Source: Aldehydirespirator sp965204875
GTDB taxonomy: Bacteria > Actinomycetota > Acidimicrobiia > Acidimicrobiales > Aldehydirespiratoraceae
NCBI GenBank assembly: GCA_965204875.1
Contig: OZ242020.1
Coordinates: 1,240,001-1,304,000 of the forward strand
DNA: 64,000 nt
Reading direction: 5' to 3'
Position 1 is the first letter of the stretch. The number at the start of each line of letters is the position of its first letter. Below, one piece after another: positions 54,153-61,522 of this stretch. The position numbers and the translations under genes were made by a program. The notes below the pieces were generated by a model. That model worked only from the letters and a program-made list of their open reading frames with translations, was not told the origin of the DNA and made no database searches.

Positions 54153-54491
54153 TCAGCCGGTCAGGGCGGCGACCGCCTCCGCGCTGGCCGGGTAGACCGG
54201 GATGATCTTGTCGAAGCCGCTGATCTCGAAGATCTCTTGGATCGACGGTGAAAGCGAGCAGACCGCCATCTTGGCCCTCTGCTTCTGCAGCGTCTTGGCG
54301 ACCAGCAGCACGACGCGCAGCCCGGCGCTGCTGATGTAGGACACTCCCCCGAAGTCCAACACCATGCACTTGTCGTCCGGGCTGATCGCAGCCTCAAGAG
54401 CCTCATGGAACTCACGGGCGTTGACGCCATCGACGCGCCCGTCGGCCTTTGCGATCAGCGCGCCGCCCTCTCTCTCAGTGCTGATACTCAA
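54153..54491 (-). CDS. STAS-domain anti-sigma factor antagonist (SpoIIAA/RsbV-like)
   Basis: 112 residues, TTG start with GAGG 4 nt upstream. The STAS mark DFGGVSYISSAGLRVVLLVAK contains the Ser that is phosphorylated by a partner anti-sigma kinase (here one of the SSA serines). Unphosphorylated protein frees a sigma factor by binding the kinase. No kinase gene is next to it. It sits between two complex I clusters, 105 bp from nuoN of the second set; the link may be only positional. Confidence 0.87.
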   Translation of the reverse strand: MSISTEREGGALIAKADGRVDGVNAREFHEALEAAISPDDKCMVLDFGGVSYISSAGLRVVLLVAKTLQKQRAKMAVCSLSPSIQEIFEISGFDKIIPVYPASAEAVAALTG

Positions 54492-54595
54492 TGAACCTCA
54501 TCCCCTTGGTTGAGTCGATCCGACCATCGGCAGACGTGGCGCCGAAGGCGGGATCATGCTACACGCCGCGCCGTCAGGCGGCTATCGGGGCGCTC

Positions 54596-56113
54596 TCACA
54601 GCCCCGCCGCGGTGCGGGCCACCGACTCCAGCCATCCGGGCGCCAGCCCCACGGCCACCGTGGCGAGCACCGACACCGCAACCACGGCTCCGGCGCCCCA
54701 GCCGGCGGAACCGGACCGATCACCGGCATCGTCAGCGTCGGCACCGCGGCCGGCGACTTCGCCCGGGGGCTGGAAGTACATCGCCACCACTATCCGCAGG
54801 TAGGCATAGGCCGCCACCACGGCGCTGAGCATGGCGACCACGGCGAGCCAGAACGACCGGGCGTCGACGGCGGCCGCGATCACCGAGAGCTTGGCCACGA
54901 AGCCCGACGTGAGGGGCACGCCCGCCTGGGCCATGAGCAGGACCGTGAATCCCAGGGCCAGCGCCGGCCTGCGGCTGCCGAGACCGGCCAGCGACTCGAG
55001 GCCGGTGCGGTCGTCGCCGGTGCCCGGCAGCGCCGCGAGCACGGTGAAGCTGCCCACGGCGATCACGGCATAGGCGGCCACATAGAACAGCACCCCGTGC
55101 GCGCCCTCGCCCGTGGCAGCCTGCACGCCCACGAGAATGAAGCCGGCGTGGGAGATCGACGAGTAGGCGAGAAGGCGCTTGGCGTCGGTCTGGACCGCTG
55201 CCAGCACGGAGCCTGCCACGAGCGTGGCGCAGGCCAGGGCGAAGACCGCGGGCTGCCAGTCCTCGGCGCGCCGGCCCAGCGCCTCGGTGAGCACCCGCAG
55301 CAGCGCCACGAAGCCGGCGGCCTTCACCGCTGAGGCCATCAGGGCCGTCACCGGGGTGGGAGCGCCTACGTAGACGTCCGGCGCCCAGGCGTGGAACGGC
55401 ACTGCGGCCACCTTGAAGGCCAGGCCCACGAGCAGCAGGGCCACGCCCGCCAGGAGCATCCCGTCGCGCAGCACGATGAACGCCTCGAGGTACTGCCCGA
55501 CCCCGGCCAGGCTGGTGGTGCCGGTCGCGCCGTATATGAGGGCGATGCCGTAAAGCAGGAACGCCGTCGAGAAGGCGCCCAGCACGAAGTACTTGAGACC
55601 CGCCTCGAGCGACTCGAGGCGGCGCAGGTCCAGCGCCGCAAGCACATAGAACGCGATCGACATGGTCTCGAGTCCGAGGAACAGCACGATCAGGTCGCCC
55701 GCGCCCGCCATCACCACCGCGCCGGCAGCGGCCAGCAGGACGAGCACGTAGACCTCCGAGCCGTCGATGCCGGCGCGCCGGCAGTAGCGCGGCAGCGTGG
55801 GCACCACGAGGGCGACGCTTCCGAGGATCACGGCAGCCGCGAAGAGCGCCATCCGGTCGAGCACGAACTGGTTCCCGAAGGCGGTGACGGCACCGTCGGA
55901 GTGCCACAGGATCGCGACGGCCACGAGTCCGGCCGCCGCCAGCGCGAAGGCCCAGATCGCGTCGAGGATCGCGGGCAGCACCCGCGGCGGGACCAGCGAG
56001 CGGACCATCAGGAGCAGTAGGGCTCCGGCGGCCGGCAGCAGCACGGGCAGCAGCCCGACCCAGTCCACCGCCGGCGGCTCGAACGGCCCGAGCTGTGCCA
56101 CCACGACGCCCAT
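54596..56113 (-). CDS. nuoN: NADH-quinone oxidoreductase subunit N (second cluster)
   Basis: 505 residues; ATG overlaps the nuoM stop (TGATG). About 14 spans; marks FLGLETMSIAFYVLAALDLRRLESLEAGLKYFVLGAF, FHAWAPDVYVGAPTPVTALM and LLAYSSISHAGFILVG. It differs widely from the first NuoN in this window, so the two clusters are not a recent duplication. Last gene of the second set; the gap 54492-54595 after it holds nothing recognisable. Confidence 0.93.
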   Translation of the reverse strand: MGVVVAQLGPFEPPAVDWVGLLPVLLPAAGALLLLMVRSLVPPRVLPAILDAIWAFALAAAGLVAVAILWHSDGAVTAFGNQFVLDRMALFAAAVILGSVALVVPTLPRYCRRAGIDGSEVYVLVLLAAAGAVVMAGAGDLIVLFLGLETMSIAFYVLAALDLRRLESLEAGLKYFVLGAFSTAFLLYGIALIYGATGTTSLAGVGQYLEAFIVLRDGMLLAGVALLLVGLAFKVAAVPFHAWAPDVYVGAPTPVTALMASAVKAAGFVALLRVLTEALGRRAEDWQPAVFALACATLVAGSVLAAVQTDAKRLLAYSSISHAGFILVGVQAATGEGAHGVLFYVAAYAVIAVGSFTVLAALPGTGDDRTGLESLAGLGSRRPALALGFTVLLMAQAGVPLTSGFVAKLSVIAAAVDARSFWLAVVAMLSAVVAAYAYLRIVVAMYFQPPGEVAGRGADADDAGDRSGSAGWGAGAVVAVSVLATVAVGLAPGWLESVARTAAGL

Positions 56114-57756
56114 CAGCCGGCCTCGCTGCCGTGGCCGTCGCCGTGGCCGCTGTGAGACTGCTGCAGACCGTCGCCCTCGCTGCCGTGGCCTCCGCCGAGG
56201 TCGGCGAGGCTGGCCGCGGGTCGCACGTCGGCGACAGGCTCAGCGAAGCCCGCGACGTGATCCTCCACGTGCGCAATGACCGCGTCGACGGCCGGCTCGA
56301 TCCGCTCGATCACCGGCTTGGGATACACGCCCATCAGCACTATCGCCACAAGCAGCGGCGCCATCAGCAGCCCCTCGCGCCAGCGCAGGTCGCGAATGCC
56401 GGCGTTGGACTCCGACACCGGCCCGTGGAACACCCTCTGGTAGGCCCACAGCAGGTAGACGGCTGCCAGGATCACCCCGGCGGCGGCAACCACGGCCCAC
56501 CAGCGATGGGCGTTGAAGGCGCCGAGCAGCACCAGCAGCTCGCCCACGAAGCCGTTGAGGCCCGGCAGCCCGATCGACGACAGCATCACCACGGTGAAGA
56601 CGGCCGCCAGCCGCGGCGCCGGCTTCTGCAGACCGCCCAGCTCTGAGATCTCGCGGGTGTGGAGGCGCTCGTAGATCATGCCCACCAGCAGGAACAGCGC
56701 CCCGGTGGAAACGCCGTGGTTGACCATCTGCAAGACCCCGCCGGTGATGCCCTCGGTGTTGATCGCGAAGATGCCGATCACGATGAAGCCGAGATGCGCC
56801 ACCGACGAGTAGGCCACCAGGCGCTTGAGGTCGCTCTGCATGGCCGCGGCCACGGCGCCGTAGATGATCCCGATCACCCCGAGGGTCACCATCAGCGGAG
56901 CGAAGTGCACCGAGGCCTCGGGGAACAGGTAGAGCCCGAAGCGCACCAGCCCGTAGGTGCCGAGCTTGAGCATCACCGCGGCCAGGATCACCGAGCCGGC
57001 CGTCGGCGCGTTCGTGTGAGCGTCGGGCAGCCAGGTATGCACCGGGAACAGCGGCACCTTCACGGCGAAGGCCAGCGCGAAGGCCAGGAAGAGCCAGCGA
57101 GCCGTGCCGGTGGCGAGCGACTGGCTCTCTGCGATGGTGACCAGGTCGAAGGTCACCGCGCTGCCGGCGGCGGAGGCGTGCAGGAAGGCCAGCGCCACCG
57201 CGGCCACCAGCATCAGCGCCGAGCCGAACATCGTGAACAGGAAGAACTTCGTGGCCGCGTAGGCCCGGCGCCCGTGCCCCCAGCCGCCGATCAGGAAGTA
57301 CATCGGCACCAGCACGACCTCGAAGAACACGAAGAACATGATCAGGTCGAGGGCGACGAAGGTGCCCAGGCATCCCGCCTCCAGCAGCAGCAGCCAGGCG
57401 TAGTAGGGCTTCGGCGAGTGCTCCGCCCTCACCCCGGCGATGACCAGCAGGAACATCGCCGCCGTCATCACCACCAGGAACAGCGACAGCCCGTCCACGC
57501 CGGCATGCCATGAGACGCCCCAGCCGCCGATCCACTCGTAGCGCTCCACGAAACCGAACGCGGCCGCAGACTCAGCGTCGAACTCCACCAGGAGCCACGC
57601 GGCCAGGGCCGCGCACAGAGCCGAGGTCGCCAGGGCCACCAGCTTGAGGAGGTCGGGCCGCGAGCGGGGCATCAGCAGCAGCACCAGCACGCCCGCGGCC
57701 GGGATCAGCACCAGCGCGGTGAGCACCGGGAACGTCGCCTGCGACACCTCGGCCAT
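56113..57756 (-). CDS. nuoM: NADH-quinone oxidoreductase subunit M (second cluster)
   Basis: 547 residues; ATG 57756 directly follows the stop of the bridging frame (TAGATG). Marks: FFVFFEVVLVPMYFLIGGWG, VHTWLPDAHTNAPTAGSVIL, LVAYSSVAHLGFIVIG. The C-terminus has a His/Gly-rich tail (GHGSEGDGLQQSHSGHGDGHGSEAG) of about 30 residues that is not part of the common core; it could bind metal or be neutral. Confidence 0.93.
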   Translation of the reverse strand: MAEVSQATFPVLTALVLIPAAGVLVLLLMPRSRPDLLKLVALATSALCAALAAWLLVEFDAESAAAFGFVERYEWIGGWGVSWHAGVDGLSLFLVVMTAAMFLLVIAGVRAEHSPKPYYAWLLLLEAGCLGTFVALDLIMFFVFFEVVLVPMYFLIGGWGHGRRAYAATKFFLFTMFGSALMLVAAVALAFLHASAAGSAVTFDLVTIAESQSLATGTARWLFLAFALAFAVKVPLFPVHTWLPDAHTNAPTAGSVILAAVMLKLGTYGLVRFGLYLFPEASVHFAPLMVTLGVIGIIYGAVAAAMQSDLKRLVAYSSVAHLGFIVIGIFAINTEGITGGVLQMVNHGVSTGALFLLVGMIYERLHTREISELGGLQKPAPRLAAVFTVVMLSSIGLPGLNGFVGELLVLLGAFNAHRWWAVVAAAGVILAAVYLLWAYQRVFHGPVSESNAGIRDLRWREGLLMAPLLVAIVLMGVYPKPVIERIEPAVDAVIAHVEDHVAGFAEPVADVRPAASLADLGGGHGSEGDGLQQSHSGHGDGHGSEAG

Positions 57757-57891
57757 CTAGAGGCCCGCCTCGTGCAGGAGCCGGGTCGCGCGCCGCCCCG
57801 CCGTGAGCACGGGCGCAGCCACCTGGAGACCCGCCCCGCACCGCAGCCGAGCCGCGCCGCAGTGGCCCGCCGTGAACACAGGCGCAGCCAT
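57757..57891 (-). other. Bridging ORF (44 codons, two repeat units) between nuoL and nuoM
   Basis: ATG 57891 directly follows the nuoL stop (TAGATG); the TAG at 57757-57759 is directly followed by the nuoM ATG (TAGATG again). The frame consists of two units of about 22 codons: MAAPVFTAGHCGAARLRCGA and VAAPVLTAGRRATRLLHEAG. Unit spacing in DNA is 66 and 69 bp. The end of nuoL and the start of nuoM form the outer edges of the repeat. Confidence 0.5.
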
Positions 57892-59769
57892 CTAGAGGCT
57901 CGCCCTGTACAGGAACCAGGCCAGCAGCAGCACCACGCCGATGGCGGTCAGCAGCGCGTAGAAGCGCACCAGGCCGGTCTGGGCGCGCCGCAGCACCGAG
58001 CCGCCGGCGCGCACCGACCGGCCCACGCCGTCGACCGCGCCGTCGACCACCCTGGAGTCGAATGCGGCCACCAGCTCGAACGCCCGCCGGCCCGGACCGC
58101 CGACGAAGCGGGTCCAGATCTCGTCCACGTAGAACGCCCTGGCGGCCACGGCCGGCTCGAAGCGGCTCGCGTCCAGGCGGTGGCGCAGGTAAACGGCTGC
58201 GGCGACACCGATCCCGGCCACGCTGCCGGCGACCGCCAGCAGGGCCAGGAGCCACTGGAGCCCCGCGCCGATGCCGAGGTGGGCCTCGTTGCCGAACAGC
58301 GAGGGCTCCAGCCACGCCCCCAGGAAGTGAAGGCCGCTGCTGAACGGCAGGTTGAGCAGTCCCGCGACGGCCGCGGCTGCGGCCAGGACGACCAGCGGCG
58401 CGGTCATCAGCGGCGACGGCTCGTGCGGGTTGCGCTCGCCGGTGTGGCGCGCCTCGCCGTAGAAGGTCATGAACACCAGGCGGCTCATGTAGAAGGCGGT
58501 CAGCACCGCGGTGAGCAGCCCGACCGCCCACAGGGCCGGGCTGGCATCGAAGGCGTAGGCCAGTATCTCGTCCTTGGACCAGAAGCCCGACAGCGGCGGC
58601 ACCCCGGCGATGGCCAGCCAGCCGATCATGAAGGTCACCGCCGTCACCGGCATGGCGGTGCGCAGCCCGCCGTAGCGGCGCATGTCCTGATCGCCGTCGA
58701 GGGCGTGTATCACCGAGCCCGACCCGAGGAACAGCAGCGCCTTGAAGAAGGCGTGTGTGACCATGTGGAACACAGCCGCGACGTAGGCGCCGGATCCGAC
58801 CGCCAGCATCATGTAGCCGAGCTGGCTCACAGTTGAGTAGGCCAGCGCCTTCTTGATGTCGTTCTGGGCCATCGCCGTCACCGCCGCTCCAAGCGCGGTG
58901 GCCACGCCCACCCAGGCGATCGCCTCCGGTGCCCAGGCGTCGGCCGCGGCGATCACCGGGTTGACGCGCACCATCAGGTAGACGCCCGCGGTCACCATGG
59001 TGGCCGCGTGGATCAGCGCCGAGACCGGGGTGGGGCCGGCCATGGCGTCGGGCAGCCAGATGTAGAGGGGGAGCTGCGCCGACTTGCCGGCCGCGCCCAC
59101 GAACAGCAGGATCACGACGGCCGTGGCGGTGCTCGACGCCAGGGTGCCCGCGCCGGCGAACAGATCGACGTAGCGGATCGACCCGATCGCCGAGAAGGCC
59201 CAGAACATGGCCAGCATGAAGCCCCAGTCGCCCACCCGGTTGGTGACGAACGCCTTCTTGCCGGCCGAGGCGTTGGCCTCGTCGCCGAACCAGAAAGAGA
59301 TCAGCAGGTAGGAGCAGGCGCCCACGCCCTCCCAGCCAAGGAAGGTGAGCGCCAGGTTGTCCCCGAGCACCAGCACCAGCATGGAGAAGCCGAACAGGTT
59401 GAGATAGACGAAGAACTTCGAGAAGTCGCCGTCGCCGTGCATGTAGCCGATGGCGTAGAGATGGATGAGCGTGCCGACGCCGCTGACGAACAGCGCCATC
59501 GTCACCGAGAGCGGGTCGATGAGCAGGCCCGCATCGACCGCGAGATCGCCGGCGGGCACCCATTCGAACAGCGTGAGGACGAAACGGCGCTCGGCTTCGT
59601 CGCGGGCCATCAGCTCGACGAACACCAGTACCGAGGCCACGAACGACGCGGCCATCGCCGCAGTCGCCAGCCAGCCGGATCGGGGCTCGCCCAGGCGGCG
59701 GCCCGCTCCCAGCAGAACCGCGAAGCCGGCCAGCGGGAAGGCGGGGATCAGCCAGGCAGCGTCCAGCAT
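57892..59769 (-). CDS. nuoL: NADH-quinone oxidoreductase subunit L (second cluster)
   Basis: 625 residues, the common length. Marks: VDAGLLIDPLSVTMALFVSGVGTLIHLYA, FLGWEGVGACSYLLISFWF, IWLPDAMAGPTPVSALIHAATMVTAG and LAYSTVSQLGYMMLAVG. The C-terminal lateral helix leads to a last span VVLLLAWFLYRASL. ATG 59769 lies one base after the nuoK stop. Clearly different from the 723-residue NuoL of the first set. Confidence 0.94.
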   Translation of the reverse strand: MLDAAWLIPAFPLAGFAVLLGAGRRLGEPRSGWLATAAMAASFVASVLVFVELMARDEAERRFVLTLFEWVPAGDLAVDAGLLIDPLSVTMALFVSGVGTLIHLYAIGYMHGDGDFSKFFVYLNLFGFSMLVLVLGDNLALTFLGWEGVGACSYLLISFWFGDEANASAGKKAFVTNRVGDWGFMLAMFWAFSAIGSIRYVDLFAGAGTLASSTATAVVILLFVGAAGKSAQLPLYIWLPDAMAGPTPVSALIHAATMVTAGVYLMVRVNPVIAAADAWAPEAIAWVGVATALGAAVTAMAQNDIKKALAYSTVSQLGYMMLAVGSGAYVAAVFHMVTHAFFKALLFLGSGSVIHALDGDQDMRRYGGLRTAMPVTAVTFMIGWLAIAGVPPLSGFWSKDEILAYAFDASPALWAVGLLTAVLTAFYMSRLVFMTFYGEARHTGERNPHEPSPLMTAPLVVLAAAAAVAGLLNLPFSSGLHFLGAWLEPSLFGNEAHLGIGAGLQWLLALLAVAGSVAGIGVAAAVYLRHRLDASRFEPAVAARAFYVDEIWTRFVGGPGRRAFELVAAFDSRVVDGAVDGVGRSVRAGGSVLRRAQTGLVRFYALLTAIGVVLLLAWFLYRASL

Positions 59770-59770
59770 C

Positions 59771-60085
59771 TCAGCCCTTCAACAGCGACACGTCGTCCGC
59801 CGTCGCGCCGGAGCGCCGGCGGTTGATGGCCACGACCAGCGCCAGGCCGATCACGACCTCCGTTGCCGCCACCACCAGCACGAAGAACACCGCGATCTGC
59901 CCGCCCACATCGTTGAGGCCGGCACCGAGCGCGACGAACGTCACGTTGACGGCGTTGAGCATCAGCTCCACGCACATGAACATCACCAGCGGGTTGCGCC
60001 TCACCAGCAGCCCCACGGCGCCGATCGCGAAAACCGCCGCCGAGAGCGCCAGATACCAGCCGGTCGAGAGCCCGCCCAGATCCAT
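59771..60085 (-). CDS. nuoK: NADH-quinone oxidoreductase subunit K (second cluster)
   Basis: 104 residues from ATG 60085 (GTG 60088 is in frame just before). Three spans; the membrane acids are in MFMCVELMLNAVNVTFVAL and VVAATEVVIGLALVV. The ATG overlaps the stop of the bridging frame as TGATG, and GGAG lies 7 nt upstream. It ends next to nuoL. Confidence 0.93.
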   Translation of the reverse strand: MDLGGLSTGWYLALSAAVFAIGAVGLLVRRNPLVMFMCVELMLNAVNVTFVALGAGLNDVGGQIAVFFVLVVAATEVVIGLALVVAINRRRSGATADDVSLLKG

Positions 60086-60159
60086 CACACCGCTCCGGCA
60101 GGGGAGGCTGAGGCGGTGCTCGCTGGAACAAGCGGAACCGGGAGCGGAGAGAGCTCCAT
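60085..60159 (-). other. Bridging mini-ORF (24 codons) between nuoJ and nuoK
   Basis: ATG 60159 overlaps the nuoJ stop (TGATG), and its own stop overlaps the nuoK ATG (TGATG). The junction is duplicated with a 74-bp period: on the coding strand GCCTCCCC--GGAGCGG--TGATGGA occurs at both ends, so each ATG keeps its own GGAG-type ribosome site. The peptide is Pro/Ala/Ser-rich (MELSPLPVPLVPASTASA). Confidence 0.5.
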
Positions 60160-60707
60160 CACTCCGCTCCCTCCGGGGAGGCCGCGACGCTGCGCCGGCG
60201 GGTCAGCACCACGGCGCCGACCACGGCGATGGTCAGCAGCACCGCGGTGATCTCCACCGCGAAGGCGAACTCGCCGAAAAGCACGCGCCCGAGGCGCTCG
60301 ATGTCGGTCGCGCCGTTGTCGAGGGCGTGCTCGCCCCCCGTCCGGCGGATGCCGCTGAGCGCGTCCGCGCCGGTGAGGACCATCGTGGCGAGCAGCGCCG
60401 CCAGCGCGGCGCCGGCCACCACGGCCAGGGGCCGCTGGCCCGCGATGGGCTCGACGCTGAGCTGCTCGGCCTTGTCGACTCCCAGCAGCATGATCACGAA
60501 CAGGAACAGGATGACGATCGCGCCCGCGTACACGACCACCTGCACCACAGCCAGGAAGTGGGCGTCCTGGAGCAGGAACAGCAGCGCCGCGCCCATGAGT
60601 GCCTGCACCAGGAACAGCGCGGCGTGCACCGGGTTGCGGCTCGCCACCACGCCCACGGCTCCGGCCAGCATCAACGCCGCCGCAACGCCGAACACAATCT
60701 CAGCCAT
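60159..60707 (-). CDS. nuoJ: NADH-quinone oxidoreductase subunit J (second cluster)
   Basis: 182 residues from ATG 60707, overlapping the end of nuoI by 8 bp. Marks: VVASRNPVHAALFLVQALMGAALLFLLQDAHFLAVVQVVVYAGAIVILFLFVIMLL in pieces. A longer open frame up to 60821 is repeat-derived and unlikely to be used. The junction with nuoK is duplicated. Confidence 0.92.
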   Translation of the reverse strand: MAEIVFGVAAALMLAGAVGVVASRNPVHAALFLVQALMGAALLFLLQDAHFLAVVQVVVYAGAIVILFLFVIMLLGVDKAEQLSVEPIAGQRPLAVVAGAALAALLATMVLTGADALSGIRRTGGEHALDNGATDIERLGRVLFGEFAFAVEITAVLLTIAVVGAVVLTRRRSVAASPEGAE

Positions 60708-61458
60708 CGGGCAGATCCCTCTGGGGCGGGCCGGCAGAGCCCTCGGCGAGCCCGCCTGCAGGCTCAGCGGCGCGCACCCCGTGATCATCGGCAGGCTCGG
60801 CGGGCCGAACCCCATGACCATCAGCCGGATCGAGGGCGCTCACCCCGTGATCATCGGCAGGCTCAGCGGGCCGAACCCCGTAGCCGAGTTCTGCCGACCA
60901 GGCCACCGAGCCCGCATAGCGATGGTCGCCCGACGCCGAGGTGGCCCGCATCCACCCCGATGTGTGGGCGTCCTCGCCCTCGCGCCAGTCCTCCCACGGC
61001 ATCCGGCGCGGCTTGCCCTCGTCGTCCACCAGCAGCTCGTCCTTGGTGTAGACCGCGTCGTCGCGGCTGGTGAAGGAGAACTCGAAGAGCTTCGACTCGG
61101 TGATCGCCTGCGTGGGGCAGGCCTCCACGCACAGGTCGCAGTGGATGCAGCGCAGGTAGTTGATCTCGTACACGAAGCCGTAGCGCTCGCCGGGAGCGAC
61201 CGGGTCGGCGGGGTCGTTGTCGGCGCCGCGCACGTAGATGCAATTCGCCGGGCACACACCGGCGCAGAGCTCGCAGCCGATGCACTTCTCCATGCCGTCC
61301 TCGTAGCGGTTAAGGACGTGGCGGCCGTGGAACCGCTCCGGCTTGGGCCGCTTGACATCGTGGCGCGAGTCGGCGTCTTTGCCTCCCCGGTAATCGGTCG
61401 TGACCTTGGGCAGGAACAGCTGCCGCAGAGTGACGGCAAAGCCGTGCAGGTATCCCAT
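60700..61458 (-). CDS. nuoI: NADH-quinone oxidoreductase subunit I with repeat-derived C-terminal tail (second cluster)
   Basis: 252 residues from ATG 61458, longer than usual. Cluster motifs: CIGCELCAGVCPANCIY and CIHCDLCVEACPTQA. The common core ends near EDWREGEDAHTSGWMRAT. The last 60 or so residues repeat VRPAEPADDHGV (units of 22 codons; DNA copies from 60775 and 60841) and end beside nuoJ. ATG is the third in a row of identical GGGAGG--TGATG starts (61522, 61490, 61458). Confidence 0.92.
   Translation of the reverse strand: MGYLHGFAVTLRQLFLPKVTTDYRGGKDADSRHDVKRPKPERFHGRHVLNRYEDGMEKCIGCELCAGVCPANCIYVRGADNDPADPVAPGERYGFVYEINYLRCIHCDLCVEACPTQAITESKLFEFSFTSRDDAVYTKDELLVDDEGKPRRMPWEDWREGEDAHTSGWMRATSASGDHRYAGSVAWSAELGYGVRPAEPADDHGVSALDPADGHGVRPAEPADDHGVRAAEPAGGLAEGSAGPPQRDLPDG
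60775..60890. repeat. 66-bp tandem repeat encoding the NuoI tail
   Basis: CACCCCGTGATCATCGGCAG occurs at 60775 and 60841 with matching flanks (GGCTC-GCGGGCCGAACCCC). The 22-codon step keeps the nuoI frame open, so this duplication lengthened the protein rather than creating a separate mini-ORF. Confidence 0.85.
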
Positions 61459-61490
61459 CAAGACCTCCCACCGGAACACGAGCGACCCAT
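61458..61490 (-). other. Bridging mini-ORF 2 (10 codons) between nuoH and nuoI
   Basis: MGRSCSGGRS, from ATG 61490 to TGA 61458. The start overlaps the stop of mini-ORF 1 and the stop overlaps the nuoI ATG, both as TGATG. GGGAGG lies 5 nt before the ATG. Confidence 0.45.
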
Positions 61491-61522
61491 CAGAACCTCC
61501 CACCGGAACACAGGCGACCCAT
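61490..61522 (-). other. Bridging mini-ORF 1 (10 codons) between nuoH and nuoI
   Basis: MGRLCSGGRF, from ATG 61522 to TGA 61490. The ATG overlaps the nuoH stop (TGATG), with GGGAG 6 nt upstream. It differs from mini-ORF 2 in two residues. Confidence 0.45.
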
